DNA from: CAWFXC01 sp963819735
GTDB taxonomy: Bacteria > Actinomycetota > Acidimicrobiia > IMCC26256 > DASPTH01
DNA length: 64,000 bases
Assembly: GCA_963819735.1 (NCBI GenBank)
Contig: CAWFXC010000004.1
Span: forward strand, 434,001 to 498,000
Reading direction: 5' to 3'
Shown: piece after piece, positions 26,719 through 35,774 of the stretch
Layout: each line of letters begins with the position of its first letter
How positions within the stretch are numbered: the first letter of the stretch is position 1
Notes under the pieces: model-generated
Seen by the model: the letters and a program-made list of their open reading frames with translations, nothing else
Databases searched by the model: none
Told to the model about the DNA's origin: nothing
Made by a program: the position numbers and the translations under genes

Positions 26719-28194
26719 TCAGCGTCGCACGCGCCGCCGGTCACCGGCGCGGCGCAGAAGCCACAGGATCACCAATGCGAATAAGGTGTCGCCGAAGCCA
26801 CGGCGTGGCGGCGCGGTCGTCGGCTTCCGTGGCGTGGACTCCTCAACCGGCTCCTCATTGGGTGCCACAGGCGGTTCGGCGGACGCCGCCACTCGCGCCG
26901 CATGGCGATGGCGTTCGAGGTCGCGGCAGAGCTTCCATGTGAACGCGCCGAAGAGCACCGGCAGCACGAACACCGCGACCCGGAACGTCCACAGCACCGA
27001 CGACAGCGACACATCCAGCTTTTGTGCCCAGATGTCCTGTCCGCCGGCGAGGAGCAGCACGGCGTAGAACGTGAGCACCACGACACCGAGCGCGGTGCGC
27101 ACGGGGCGTTCACTCGGACGGTCGAGGACGTGGTGCTCGCCGTGGTCGTGGGTTACTCGACGCTCCAGGAACGGCCATACGAAGAGGAGAGCGAACGTGA
27201 CCGTCGGGAGCGCGATCGCCGGCCAGAAGAGCTCCGACAGGTTGTACGGGCCGAGGTGCAGGTAGACGGGCGGCATGATGCGCAACGCGCCTTCGATCCA
27301 GCCCATGTACCAGTCGGGTTGCGCGGCCGTGCTCACCGCCGAGGGTGAGAAGGGACCGTAGAGCCAGATCGGGTTGATCTGGGCCAGGCCGCCGAGGAGC
27401 GCGAGGATGCCGCCGACCAGTGCGAAGAGACCGACGCTCTTGGCGGTGTACGTGGGCCAGAGCTTGGAGCCCACGACGTTGCCCTCGGTGCGCCCTCGTC
27501 CGGCGAACTGCGTGTGCTTCTGCCGCCACACGATCGCGAGGTGCACGCTCAGCAGCCCGGCGATGGCGGCGGGCACGAGCAGCACGTGCACGACGAAGAG
27601 TCGGGACAGGATGTCGTGCGCCGGGAACTCGCCGCCGAACACCAGGAACGCAACCCATGTCCCCACCACTGGGATCGCCAGCGCAATGGAGTAGGCGATG
27701 CGTAACCCGGTGCCCGAGAGCAGGTCGTCGGGCAATGAGTAGCCCGCGAACCCGTTGAAGATGGCGAGGATCAGCAGCGTCACGCCGACGATCCAGTTGA
27801 TGTCTCGCGGGCGGCGGAAGGCGCCGGTGAAGAAGATCCGGCAGAGGTGGGCGACGATCGTGGCGATGAACACGAGCGCAGCCCAGTGGTGCATCTGGCG
27901 CATCACCAGGCCGGCGCGTACGTCGAAGCTCAGTCGGATGGTCGACTCGTAGGCTTGCGACATCGACACGCCACGCAAGGGGCCGTAGCTCCCGTGGTAC
28001 ACGACGGTCTTGTCGCTCGGAACGAAAAAGAAGCTCAGGTAGATGCCGGTGAGCACGAGGATCGCGAAGCAGTACATCGCGATCTCGCCGAGCATGAACG
28101 ACCAGTGATCCGGGAACACTTTGTCGAGTGACGAGCGAGCGAAGCGCGACATCCCGAGGCGGTCGTCGAACCACCGGACGACTCGGTTGATCAC
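26719..28194 (-). CDS. qcrB: Cytochrome bc1 complex cytochrome b subunit
   Basis: 491 residues. It carries the two b hemes of the menaquinol:cytochrome c oxidoreductase. Heme-ligand histidine pairs are visible in M-R-Q-M-H-H-W (with H-L-C-R later) and V-V-H-V-L-L-V-P...V-H-L-A-I-V. The quinol-site motif is P-D-W-Y-M-G-W, typical of the actinobacterial fused b subunit with an extra C-terminal part. Start: a GTG overlapping the ctaG stop as GTGA; the frame is open far upstream but inside ctaG. It is the last gene of the respiratory operon, unusually separated from qcrC and qcrA by the oxidase genes. The last 80 residues are a charged tail. Confidence 0.93.
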   Translation of the reverse strand: MINRVVRWFDDRLGMSRFARSSLDKVFPDHWSFMLGEIAMYCFAILVLTGIYLSFFFVPSDKTVVYHGSYGPLRGVSMSQAYESTIRLSFDVRAGLVMRQMHHWAALVFIATIVAHLCRIFFTGAFRRPRDINWIVGVTLLILAIFNGFAGYSLPDDLLSGTGLRIAYSIALAIPVVGTWVAFLVFGGEFPAHDILSRLFVVHVLLVPAAIAGLLSVHLAIVWRQKHTQFAGRGRTEGNVVGSKLWPTYTAKSVGLFALVGGILALLGGLAQINPIWLYGPFSPSAVSTAAQPDWYMGWIEGALRIMPPVYLHLGPYNLSELFWPAIALPTVTFALLFVWPFLERRVTHDHGEHHVLDRPSERPVRTALGVVVLTFYAVLLLAGGQDIWAQKLDVSLSSVLWTFRVAVFVLPVLFGAFTWKLCRDLERHRHAARVAASAEPPVAPNEEPVEESTPRKPTTAPPRRGFGDTLFALVILWLLRRAGDRRRVRR

Positions 28195-29000
28195 GACCGC
28201 TCCACGACCGGTCGCGCATGTGCGCTCTCGGAGCGCTCCATTGATGCAAGCCAGCTCGCGAAGAGGGCCGCCGCTCCCACGACGAGCGCGGCGCCCCCGA
28301 AGCCCCACATGAGTGCGCCTGCCACCTGCTGGTCGCGCAGCGCGTTGGGCCCGTGGCCGTAGCTCGCGTACCACGGAGTACGGGCCAGCGTCATGAGGAT
28401 TCCCAGCGCTGTCGCGGGGAGCGTCGCCGCGAACACCGCCAAGACACCGAGCCCGCGGCGCGATTTCCTGGTCGCTCCGAGTGCCATCCACCAGAAGAGC
28501 GCGGCGGTCACGACGAAGCTGGCGTGCTCTAGGCCGTGCACCATCGGGTGACGCACCGCGTCGTCGTAGGGCGCAGGGAGGTGCCAGAGCACCAGCGTGG
28601 CCGTGTTCAGGCCGAACGCGACGACCATCCAGATGAGCCACCCGCGTGCCGACGTCTGCGAGCGGATGATGCGGCGCACCACGGGGGCGACGCGTCGGCG
28701 AACCCGCGGCGGCAGCACGCGGAGCATCACGACCACGAGGTCGCTCGCCGCGAGCAGCGGCGCGGCGACGGCGAGGAGCAGGAGATGCTGCACCATGTGC
28801 ACGGGCAGACTGCGGTCAGCGGCAGCCTCGAGCGGGGACGCCAGCGCCACGAGCAGCACGACGAGCGCGCCGGCGAACGCCGCCACCGGTGCCACTCCCA
28901 CCACGCGCGCGGTACGCGAATTCTCCCACAGGTTCTGGATGCCGGTCGCGTAGGCCCATGCCATCGCCAGCAGTGCGAACGCCAGCGCGCTGTCAACCAT
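28191..29000 (-). CDS. ctaG: Cytochrome c oxidase assembly protein CtaG (Caa3-type)
   Basis: 269 residues with seven predicted membrane helices. Family features are the H-M-V-Q-H-L-L-L histidine pair, L-W-H-L-P-A-P-Y-D-D-A and H-G-L-E-H-A-S-F in later helices, matching the copper-handling caa3 assembly factor family (PF09678). It probably helps build the CuA or CuB centre of the oxidase encoded upstream. It overlaps the small membrane protein by 8 bp and qcrB by 4 bp. Confidence 0.88.
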   Translation of the reverse strand: MVDSALAFALLAMAWAYATGIQNLWENSRTARVVGVAPVAAFAGALVVLLVALASPLEAAADRSLPVHMVQHLLLLAVAAPLLAASDLVVVMLRVLPPRVRRRVAPVVRRIIRSQTSARGWLIWMVVAFGLNTATLVLWHLPAPYDDAVRHPMVHGLEHASFVVTAALFWWMALGATRKSRRGLGVLAVFAATLPATALGILMTLARTPWYASYGHGPNALRDQQVAGALMWGFGGAALVVGAAALFASWLASMERSESAHARPVVERS

Positions 29001-29355
29001 GGCCGGCCGAGATGAAGTAGACGTACGAGCCCTCGACCATGATCAGGAGCAGGTTGATGGCGTTCACTGCGATGCCGAGCGCGCCGAGGAAACGCATGCG
29101 GCCGCCGGGAGTGCCGAGCTCCTCGTCGTCGGCGCCCGCCTGGTAGATCAGCCACGACAGCCAGCCCGCGACCAGGGTGATCACGACGGCGACGATGTTC
29201 CCGGCAGTGAACACCCACCAGTAGCCGTTGTCGTGGACGAACTCCACGAGGGCGGCGAAGCCCACTAGGTGGGCGACCCAGGCTGCGATCCCGGCGGTGA
29301 GCGCGAACCACACGACGATGCCGCGGTCGGGGAACAGCCTGACGCGAGCGTTCAT
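28993..29355 (-). CDS. Small membrane protein of the cytochrome oxidase operon
   Basis: 120 residues with three membrane helices (about 12-38, 45-70, 88-115). The start at 29355 overlaps the ctaE stop as ATGA. Not recognised as a known subunit; its size and place between ctaE and ctaG suggest an oxidase subunit IV-like (CtaF) or assembly component. Confidence 0.75.
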   Translation of the reverse strand: MNARVRLFPDRGIVVWFALTAGIAAWVAHLVGFAALVEFVHDNGYWWVFTAGNIVAVVITLVAGWLSWLIYQAGADDEELGTPGGRMRFLGALGIAVNAINLLLIMVEGSYVYFISAGHG

Positions 29356-29945
29356 CGGATGTGGGGCGAGAGGATTAACGAAGAGAAGACGAAGATCCAC
29401 ACCCCGTCGACGAAGTGCCAATACAACGCGAACACCTCCGGGGTCACGTGGTGCTCCGGTGTGACGCGGCCGGTCCAGACCTTCACCTGCACGGTGGCGC
29501 TCATGAGCAGACCGATCAGCACGTGGATCGCGTGGAGGCCGATGATCACCCAGAACAGCGAGCCGTACGCGGTGTCGTGGATGCTGAACTCCATGTGGAG
29601 GAAGTCGTACGCGGTGTTGACGAGGAATGCTGCACCCATGGCGAAGGCGATCGCCATCGACACCGCAACCTGTCGCATGTGGCCGCGCCCCAGCGCGTGC
29701 TCCATCCAGAAGATGGGCACACTGCTCCCGATCAAGACGAACGTGAACAACACGCTGCGATGGAGCTCCGGCTCAGGGATGCCGGGGGGAGGCCACACCG
29801 ACGCGCCCGCTCGGACGAAGAAGTAGGCCGACAAAAGGGCAACGAAGACCATCGCCTCGGTGGTAATGAGCACGACCATGCCCCACCACGCCGTCGGGTA
29901 GCCCTGGGTCGGTGGGACCGGCTCGATCACGACCCGGGTGCTCAT
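29352..29945 (-). CDS. ctaE: Cytochrome c oxidase subunit III
   Basis: 197 residues with five membrane helices, the short five-helix form common in actinobacteria. Family segments include E-A-M-V-F-V-A-L-L-S-A-Y-F, G-L-H-A-I-H-V-L-I-G and Y-W-H-F-V-D-G-V-W-I-F-V-F at the C-terminus. Subunit III stabilises subunit I and proton uptake. The ATG at 29945 overlaps the ctaD stop by 4 bp, and the gene overlaps the next by 4 bp. Confidence 0.93.
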   Translation of the reverse strand: MSTRVVIEPVPPTQGYPTAWWGMVVLITTEAMVFVALLSAYFFVRAGASVWPPPGIPEPELHRSVLFTFVLIGSSVPIFWMEHALGRGHMRQVAVSMAIAFAMGAAFLVNTAYDFLHMEFSIHDTAYGSLFWVIIGLHAIHVLIGLLMSATVQVKVWTGRVTPEHHVTPEVFALYWHFVDGVWIFVFSSLILSPHIR

Positions 29946-31852
29946 CGCAGTTCCTCCGAGGTCCGCCACAACCAGCGCACGACGGCCAAGGCACCGATCA
30001 GGACACCGACGGCACCGATCACCGCGGCCTCGACGAGCAGACCGACGAAGAACACCGCAATCCCGACGGCGGCGACGAACGGCAGGTACGTCGGTTCGGG
30101 GATCCCCAAGACATCCTGGGGAGCGGCGTCGAGGCCTTCGGTCACCGCCATCTGCTTGTCGAGCGCACCCTCCACGCCGAGCGCTCGGATCGCCGGCCCG
30201 TCATTGGCGATGTGCACCGCGGGCGCTTCGTCCCAGACCGGGTAGCGGCTGGTCACCACGGGGATGGCGGCGAAGTTGTACTCGGGTGGCGGTGACGACG
30301 TCGCCCATTCGAGCGAGTCGCCGTCCCACGGGTTCGCCGGTGCCGGCTCGCCGCGGAAGTGGCTCCGCACGAAGTTGTAGAGGGTGAGCAAGGTGCCGGC
30401 GGCGAAGACGAACGAGGCGATGCTGATGAGCAGGTTGAGCCCATCCCAGCCGAGACCGGAGTCGTATGTATAGACGCGCCGCGGCATGCCGAGAAATCCG
30501 AGGATGTGCATCGGGAAGAACGCGACGTTGAAGCCGACGAACATCGTCCAGAAGCTGATCTTCCCGAGACGTTCATCGAGCATCCGTCCGGTCATCTTCG
30601 GCAACCAGAAGTACAGGGCCCCGAAGATCGGGAACACGACGGCACCGTTGAGCACGTAGTGGAAGTGCGCGACCACGAAGTAGCTGTCGGTCACCTGCCA
30701 GTCGAACGGCAACACGGCGACCATCACGCCCGTGATCCCACCGAGCAGAAAGATCAACAGGAACCCGATGGCGAACAGCATCGCGGTGTTGAAACGCACG
30801 ACGCCCTTCCACATCGTCGCGATCCACGCGAAGAACTGCACGCCGCTCGGCAACGTGATGATCAGGCTCGCCGCCGAGAAGAACGAGAGCGCCAACGCGG
30901 GGATCCCGGTCGCGAACATGTGGTGCACCCACACCCCGAAGCTGATGAACGCCACGCTGACCAGCGCCGTGACCACCCAGAGGTATCCCGCCAGTCGATG
31001 ACGCGAGAACACCGGGATGATCATCGAGACCATCCCCGTCGCGGGAATGAAGAGGATGTACACCTCCGGGTGGCCCCAGAACCAGAACAAGTGCTGGTAC
31101 AACAGCACGCTGCCGCCACCCGCCACGCTGTAGAACGCGGTGCCGAACAGCCGGTCGAACTCGAGCAGCGCTGCGGCCACGGTGACCGCCGGAACCGCGA
31201 AGATCACCATGAACGAGAACACCAGCATCGACCAGACGAAGATCGGCATCCGGTTGAGCGTCATGCCCGGCGCACGCAGCTTGAAGGTCGTGACGATGAA
31301 GTTGACCGCACCGACCGTCGTCGAGATGCCGACGAAGATCACCCCCAGCCCCCAGAAATCGATGTTGATGCCGTCGGAATAGGGCTTCGACGTGAGCGGC
31401 GTGTACGCGAACCACCCGCCGTTCGGCGGGTGCCCCACCACGAAGCTGGAGAAGAGGAACAGCCCGGCGAACAGGAAGATCCAGTAGCTGAACGCGTTGA
31501 GGCGCGGGAACGCCATGTCGCGACTGCCGAGCATGAGCGGTACCAGATAGTTGCCGAAGCCGGCGAGGACAGGTGTGTTGAATAGGAAGATCATCGTGGT
31601 GCCGTGCATCGTGAAGAACTCGTTGTACGACTCCGGGCTCAACACACCGGCGTTCGGTTGCGCGAGCTGCACGCGCATCACCAATGCGAGTGCGCCGGCG
31701 ACGAAGAAGAACGCGAACGCCGTATAGATGTACCGGATGCCGATCCGCTTGTGATCGACGGTGTCGAAGAACCCTGGAATGCCGGGCGCGTCCTCCCAAC
31801 GTTCTTCCAGTTCCTCCTGCTGCTCGCGGGTCGGCTTCTCGGTGACGGACAT
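29942..31852 (-). CDS. ctaD: Cytochrome c oxidase subunit I (aa3/caa3 type)
   Basis: 636 residues with twelve core helices plus a C-terminal extension of about 130 residues ending in two further helices. The CuB/heme centre shows F-W-F-W-G-H-P-E-V-Y-I-L (the Glu marks the A1 proton channel and the His-Tyr pair the CuB site), W-V-H-H-M-F-A-T-G and V-A-H-F-H-Y-V-L. M-H-G-T-T-M near residue 83 supplies a heme a ligand. It reduces oxygen to water and pumps protons. It lies eight bases after ctaC, with GGTAGGGAG upstream. Confidence 0.96.
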   Translation of the reverse strand: MSVTEKPTREQQEELEERWEDAPGIPGFFDTVDHKRIGIRYIYTAFAFFFVAGALALVMRVQLAQPNAGVLSPESYNEFFTMHGTTMIFLFNTPVLAGFGNYLVPLMLGSRDMAFPRLNAFSYWIFLFAGLFLFSSFVVGHPPNGGWFAYTPLTSKPYSDGINIDFWGLGVIFVGISTTVGAVNFIVTTFKLRAPGMTLNRMPIFVWSMLVFSFMVIFAVPAVTVAAALLEFDRLFGTAFYSVAGGGSVLLYQHLFWFWGHPEVYILFIPATGMVSMIIPVFSRHRLAGYLWVVTALVSVAFISFGVWVHHMFATGIPALALSFFSAASLIITLPSGVQFFAWIATMWKGVVRFNTAMLFAIGFLLIFLLGGITGVMVAVLPFDWQVTDSYFVVAHFHYVLNGAVVFPIFGALYFWLPKMTGRMLDERLGKISFWTMFVGFNVAFFPMHILGFLGMPRRVYTYDSGLGWDGLNLLISIASFVFAAGTLLTLYNFVRSHFRGEPAPANPWDGDSLEWATSSPPPEYNFAAIPVVTSRYPVWDEAPAVHIANDGPAIRALGVEGALDKQMAVTEGLDAAPQDVLGIPEPTYLPFVAAVGIAVFFVGLLVEAAVIGAVGVLIGALAVVRWLWRTSEELR

Positions 31853-31860
31853 CGGTCTCC

Positions 31861-32856
31861 CTACCTGAGACTTTCGAGGTACGCCGCGAGCGCGGCGACA
31901 TCTGCATCGGACAGCGACCTGAAGGAGGGCATCGCGATGCCGGGCTTGAAGTTCTGAGCATCACGGATCCAGTCGCGCATGTTTTTCGGCGTGTTGAGCA
32001 GCGTGTCGGCGCCGATGCGCTCCCGCGAGCCCACGTCGGTCAGGTCGGGGCCGACGGTGCCGTACGCGCTGGTCCCGCGAATGGTGTGGCACCCTGAGCA
32101 CGCCTCTCGTTGGAACACGAGCTGTCCCGTCGCCGCCTCCTCGGACGCGGGCTCGAGCGGCACGCGCGAGCGCCGGGCCAGCCACCGCCCGAAGTCGGCG
32201 GGGCTGTCGACCACGACCTCCACGCCCATATGCGCGTGCTGGAGGCCGCAGAACTCGGCGCACTGACCCAGGTAGCGGCCGACGGTGTCGGCGGTGAACT
32301 CGAGATCGTTGGGCTGGCCGGGGATGGTGTCCATCTTCCCGGCGAGCTGGGGTACCCAGAAGCTGTGGATCACGTTGTCCGACGTGAGGTGGAGGTCGAT
32401 CGGCGTGCCACGCGGGATGTGGATCTCGTTAGCGGTGACCACGCCAGTGCCCGGATAGCGCACCTCCCACCACCACAGCTTCCCAACGACGTCGATGCGC
32501 ATCTGGTGAGGGGAGGGGTTGCGCAAGGCGCTCGTCGTGTCGACGGTGACGACGGCGAGCACCGCCAGGATCGCCAACGGTGCCAGCACCCCGCCGATCC
32601 AGATGAACCGGTGTTCGGGCAGCCGTGACGGTTCACCGTCCCGTCGTCGACCACGCGTGGCGGCGTAGACGATGAACCCTGCGACGATTACGTAGACCGC
32701 GGCTGCGAGCCCGAACATGAGCCACCACACCGAAGCGATCCGATCGGCCTCCGATCCCTTGGCGTCGAGGAACGACCGGTGACCGCCGCACGCTGCAGTC
32801 GTCGCACCGATCGCAATGGCCAAGATGACAAGTCGGCCACGGAAGCGCTTGCTCAT
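31861..32856 (-). CDS. ctaC: Cytochrome c oxidase subunit II with fused cytochrome c domain
   Basis: 331 residues. A lipoprotein signal ends at Cys23 (T-T-A-A-C), two helices follow, then the CuA cupredoxin domain with G-Q-C-A-E-F-C-G-L-Q-H-A-H-M-G. After about residue 245 a complete class I cytochrome c domain is fused: heme motif C-S-G-C-H and an axial Met in G-I-A-M-P-S-F. This makes the enzyme a caa3-type oxidase. In many actinobacteria with a diheme QcrC, CtaC lacks such a domain, so the electron path here has an additional heme. The ATG overlaps the qcrA stop by 4 bp. Confidence 0.95.
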   Translation of the reverse strand: MSKRFRGRLVILAIAIGATTAACGGHRSFLDAKGSEADRIASVWWLMFGLAAAVYVIVAGFIVYAATRGRRRDGEPSRLPEHRFIWIGGVLAPLAILAVLAVVTVDTTSALRNPSPHQMRIDVVGKLWWWEVRYPGTGVVTANEIHIPRGTPIDLHLTSDNVIHSFWVPQLAGKMDTIPGQPNDLEFTADTVGRYLGQCAEFCGLQHAHMGVEVVVDSPADFGRWLARRSRVPLEPASEEAATGQLVFQREACSGCHTIRGTSAYGTVGPDLTDVGSRERIGADTLLNTPKNMRDWIRDAQNFKPGIAMPSFRSLSDADVAALAAYLESLR

Positions 32857-33698
32857 GGCCGGCTCCAGAAGCTGGGACCGATCGGTTCGTGGAAGTCGCT
32901 CTGCGCGACCACGTAGCCCTCGTCGTCGATGTCGATCGGAAGCTGCGGGAGCGCGCGGGCTGCGGGACCGAAGACCGGCCGTGCGCCGTCGAGGACGTCG
33001 AACGCCGACTGATGGCAGGGGCAGAGGAGCTGACCCTGCTTCGGTTCGAACAATCCGACAGGGCACCCCGCATGGGTGCAGACCTTCGAGTACGCGACGA
33101 GCCCGTCGGGCGCCCAGTCCTTCCGCTCCGGGGGCAGCCGGAGGCGTTCGGGACGCACCCTCAGCAACACCACCTGGCCGTCGGCGGAATCGGGATGGCC
33201 GGCGGGGAACACGGTGACGAGACCGTCGAGCGGCACATCACGCGCGAGCACCGGCCGCCCGTCGTCGGTGATCGCGCGCACGCCTCGGCGCCAAGGGGTC
33301 CGCAGCAGCGACGAGCCGGGGTTGGGCCCGAGGGAGCGGATCGGGAAGACCAACGCCACGCCGAGCGCGCCGACCGCGCTGACGAGCCCTCCGATGAGGA
33401 GCTTGCGCCGGCTCATCCCGCCCGGGTGCTCGAGGGTGTCCTCGAACGCCTCCACATCCGGTTCGCCACTCGCGAGTTCGTGGCGCTGCTGTACGAACGG
33501 CCCACGCGGCATCAACCAATGCGCCCACAGGACCAAGCCCGCGCCGAGTGCGAGCAGGCCAACTCCCAGCAACGCGCCTTCGGCCTGTGGCTGACCGCCA
33601 AGCGCGTAGACCACCGCCAGCGACAGCAGGCACAACGTCGCCACGACGAACGCTGCGAATGCCAGGCGCGCGCCGGACGCGGCTCGGTGACCGCTCAT
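32853..33698 (-). CDS. qcrA: Rieske iron-sulfur subunit of the cytochrome bc1 complex
   Basis: 281 residues. Three membrane helices (about 14-35, 40-60, 95-115), with S-R-R-K-L-L-I-G-G before the third as a Tat-like signal, are typical of actinobacterial QcrA. The 2Fe-2S cluster ligands are in C-T-H-A-G-C-P and C-P-C-H-Q-S-A-F. It passes electrons from menaquinol to QcrC. The start at 33698 overlaps the qcrC stop by 4 bp; six residues upstream is another in-frame start that would lengthen the overlap. Confidence 0.95.
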   Translation of the reverse strand: MSGHRAASGARLAFAAFVVATLCLLSLAVVYALGGQPQAEGALLGVGLLALGAGLVLWAHWLMPRGPFVQQRHELASGEPDVEAFEDTLEHPGGMSRRKLLIGGLVSAVGALGVALVFPIRSLGPNPGSSLLRTPWRRGVRAITDDGRPVLARDVPLDGLVTVFPAGHPDSADGQVVLLRVRPERLRLPPERKDWAPDGLVAYSKVCTHAGCPVGLFEPKQGQLLCPCHQSAFDVLDGARPVFGPAARALPQLPIDIDDEGYVVAQSDFHEPIGPSFWSRP

Positions 33699-34483
33699 GT
33701 ACGGGTTCCGATCCAACGAACCGCCACCACGAGGAGACCAAGCCCCACGACGATCGCGATCGCGCCCTCGGCCAGGGGGCCCAGGTGCCAGAGCGACGTA
33801 CCGCCGCGGTCGTCGGGATGGTCCAGGTAGCGCACGTACCGCAGGAGGGACTGCAGCTGCGCATCGTCGACCGCCGCTCGACCGAACGCCGGCATGTTGC
33901 CGGGACCTGCGCGCACAGCTTCAGCCACCTCCAGATCGGTGGCGTGGTGCGTTGACGGAGCCTCCCGCTGCAAAAGTGCACCGCCGCCGCCCGACCAGGC
34001 GTGACAGGCCGCGCACTGCAAGCGGAACGTCTCGCCACCGGCAGCGATGTCACCGCTGCCCGGATGCACCGCCGGGATTGCGGGGCCGCCGCCGCCTGCG
34101 AGCTGCACGACATAGTCGACGAGTGCCCGCCGCGTCGCAGCGTCGTATCGCGGGGTTCGCCGGGCCTGCGCCACCGCCGCCGACGGGCGCTGGTCCAACT
34201 GGGAGGCGTCACCGGTCGGCACCGGCATGCGACCGGTCGCGAGTTGGAAGTCGACCTGGGCAGCACCCGACCCGTGAAGATCGGGCCCCCGGCCCGTCCC
34301 ACGCGCGTCGGCACCGTGGCACGTCGCGCAATCCCGGAGGAAGACATGACGCGCTGGCGGGCCTGCGGCGGAACTGACTGACGCCTCCGCCCGCAACTCC
34401 CCCGGTCGGGCGAGGAACGCGATCGCCATCACCACACTCCCGGCGACGAACGCCGCGGACATGGCGACGATCCGACCGCGCAC
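33695..34483 (-). CDS. qcrC: Diheme cytochrome c subunit of the bc1 complex
   Basis: 262 residues. An N-terminal signal anchor (about 5-25), two cytochrome c domains with C-A-T-C-H (52-56) and C-A-A-C-H (about 158), axial methionines in R-M-P-V-P and N-M-P-A-F, and a C-terminal membrane helix (about 238-258). This is the actinobacterial QcrC layout that replaces cytochrome c1 and soluble cytochrome c. It is the first gene of the eight-gene operon; no promoter stood out in the 215 bases before it. Confidence 0.93.
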   Translation of the reverse strand: MRGRIVAMSAAFVAGSVVMAIAFLARPGELRAEASVSSAAGPPARHVFLRDCATCHGADARGTGRGPDLHGSGAAQVDFQLATGRMPVPTGDASQLDQRPSAAVAQARRTPRYDAATRRALVDYVVQLAGGGGPAIPAVHPGSGDIAAGGETFRLQCAACHAWSGGGGALLQREAPSTHHATDLEVAEAVRAGPGNMPAFGRAAVDDAQLQSLLRYVRYLDHPDDRGGTSLWHLGPLAEGAIAIVVGLGLLVVAVRWIGTRT

Positions 34484-34606
34484 ATCTACCCCCTCTCGAA
34501 ATCCACGGCGCCATACCCAGCCGGGCCCGGTCCCTAATCCCGATTCTGTGAGGCGTCACACGTTCGCAACACTTCGGGGCAGATGCGCGCTGTGTCCGCT
34601 AGACCC

Positions 34607-34631
34607 GATTGCCCGGCGCGACTGACGGGTA
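34607..34631 (+). promoter_or_regulatory. Possible sigma-B-type promoter (GATT-N16-GGGTA)
   Basis: The bases fit the Streptomyces sigma-B consensus GNNT-N14-16-GGGTA and end in GGGTAA. The SDR gene starts about 70 bases downstream. Because the GNNT half is permissive, chance matches are expected; evidence is weaker than for the GTTT-containing sites at 52266, 57686 and 62912. Confidence 0.3.
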
Positions 34632-34699
34632 AGGGTCATCTGAGCGTGGGGCCGGTCCCACAGTCTTGCTCTACTGCGCGAAGCGTCAGGGGGTTCCGG

Positions 34700-35740
34700 A
34701 TGCCGACGAACGCCAACGGTTTAGCCGTCGTCACGGGCGCCTCGGGAGGACTCGGGCGCGCGACGGCACGGGCATTCGCCGCGAAGGGCCTCGACGTCGC
34801 CCTCGTCGCGCGAGGCGATTCCGGACTCAAGGCCGCGGCGTGTGAGCTCCGCGCCGAAGGCGTTCATGCCATGACATGCTGCGTCGACGTGTCGAAGCAC
34901 GAGGAAGTCGCCGCAGCCGCCGACCGCATCGAAGACGAGCTCGGCGAGATCACGGTGTGGGTGAACAACGCGATGACCACCGTGTTCTCGCCCTTCGCCG
35001 GCATCTCTCCGGACGAGTTCCGACGGGCGATCGAGGTCACGTTCCTCGGTCAGGTCTGGGGCACCATGGTGGCGCTGGAGCGGATGCGACCTCGCGACCG
35101 CGGCGCGATCATCAACGTCGGCTCTGCGCTCGCATTCATCGGCATACCGCTCCAGAGCCCATATTGCGCGTCGAAGTTCGCCTGCCGCGGGTTCTTCGAA
35201 TCGGTGCGGGCCGAGCTGCTGCACGAGAAGAGCAACGTACGTCTGAGCATGGTGCACATGCCCGCCTTGAACACGCCGCAGTTCGACTGGTGCATGACGA
35301 AGATGTCGCACCGCGCCATGCCGGTACCTCCGATCTATCAACCCGAGGTGGGCGCAAAGTTCATCGTTGAGACTGCGTTCGACGGTCGGAGAGCCAAGAT
35401 CGTTGGTTCCTGGAACAAGCTGCTCGTCTTCGCGGCCGAGCGCGCACCGACGCTCGCGAACCAGTACGCGGCGATCGGCGCCTGGGAAGCACAGCTCACC
35501 CCAGATCGCGCAGGTCCCGGTGATCCCGTCAACCTTTGGGAACCGGTCGACCGCGACCGCGACTTCGAGGCCCACGGCCGCTTCGACCAGCAAGCCGGCG
35601 GGTTCCTCGACCCGTCGTTCCTCCGCACGCTTCCGAACACGGCGACGAAGTTCCTGACCGCGCTCCGCGCAACCGCAGACGAGAAGATGGCACGGCGTCG
35701 AGCGCGGAACGGATCTCGTTCACGCATTCGCTCGCGATGA
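34700..35740 (+). CDS. Short-chain dehydrogenase/reductase
   Basis: 346 residues. The first 250 are a classical SDR: T-G-A-S-G-G-L-G (NADP-binding, residues 12-19), N-N-A near 95, N-V-G-S-A-L with the catalytic Ser, and Y-C-A-S-K as the Y-x3-K pair. The last 95 residues are an extension without known domain, containing L-W-E-P-V-D-R-D-R-D-F. Long SDRs of this type often sit beside stress and glucoamylase-like genes, as here. Substrate unknown. The ATG at 34700 follows CAGGGGG; the GH15 gene begins 34 bases downstream. Confidence 0.87.
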   Translation: MPTNANGLAVVTGASGGLGRATARAFAAKGLDVALVARGDSGLKAAACELRAEGVHAMTCCVDVSKHEEVAAAADRIEDELGEITVWVNNAMTTVFSPFAGISPDEFRRAIEVTFLGQVWGTMVALERMRPRDRGAIINVGSALAFIGIPLQSPYCASKFACRGFFESVRAELLHEKSNVRLSMVHMPALNTPQFDWCMTKMSHRAMPVPPIYQPEVGAKFIVETAFDGRRAKIVGSWNKLLVFAAERAPTLANQYAAIGAWEAQLTPDRAGPGDPVNLWEPVDRDRDFEAHGRFDQQAGGFLDPSFLRTLPNTATKFLTALRATADEKMARRRARNGSRSRIRSR

Positions 35741-35774
35741 AGCCCTCCATGGGGCCACCGACCGAGACACCCGG

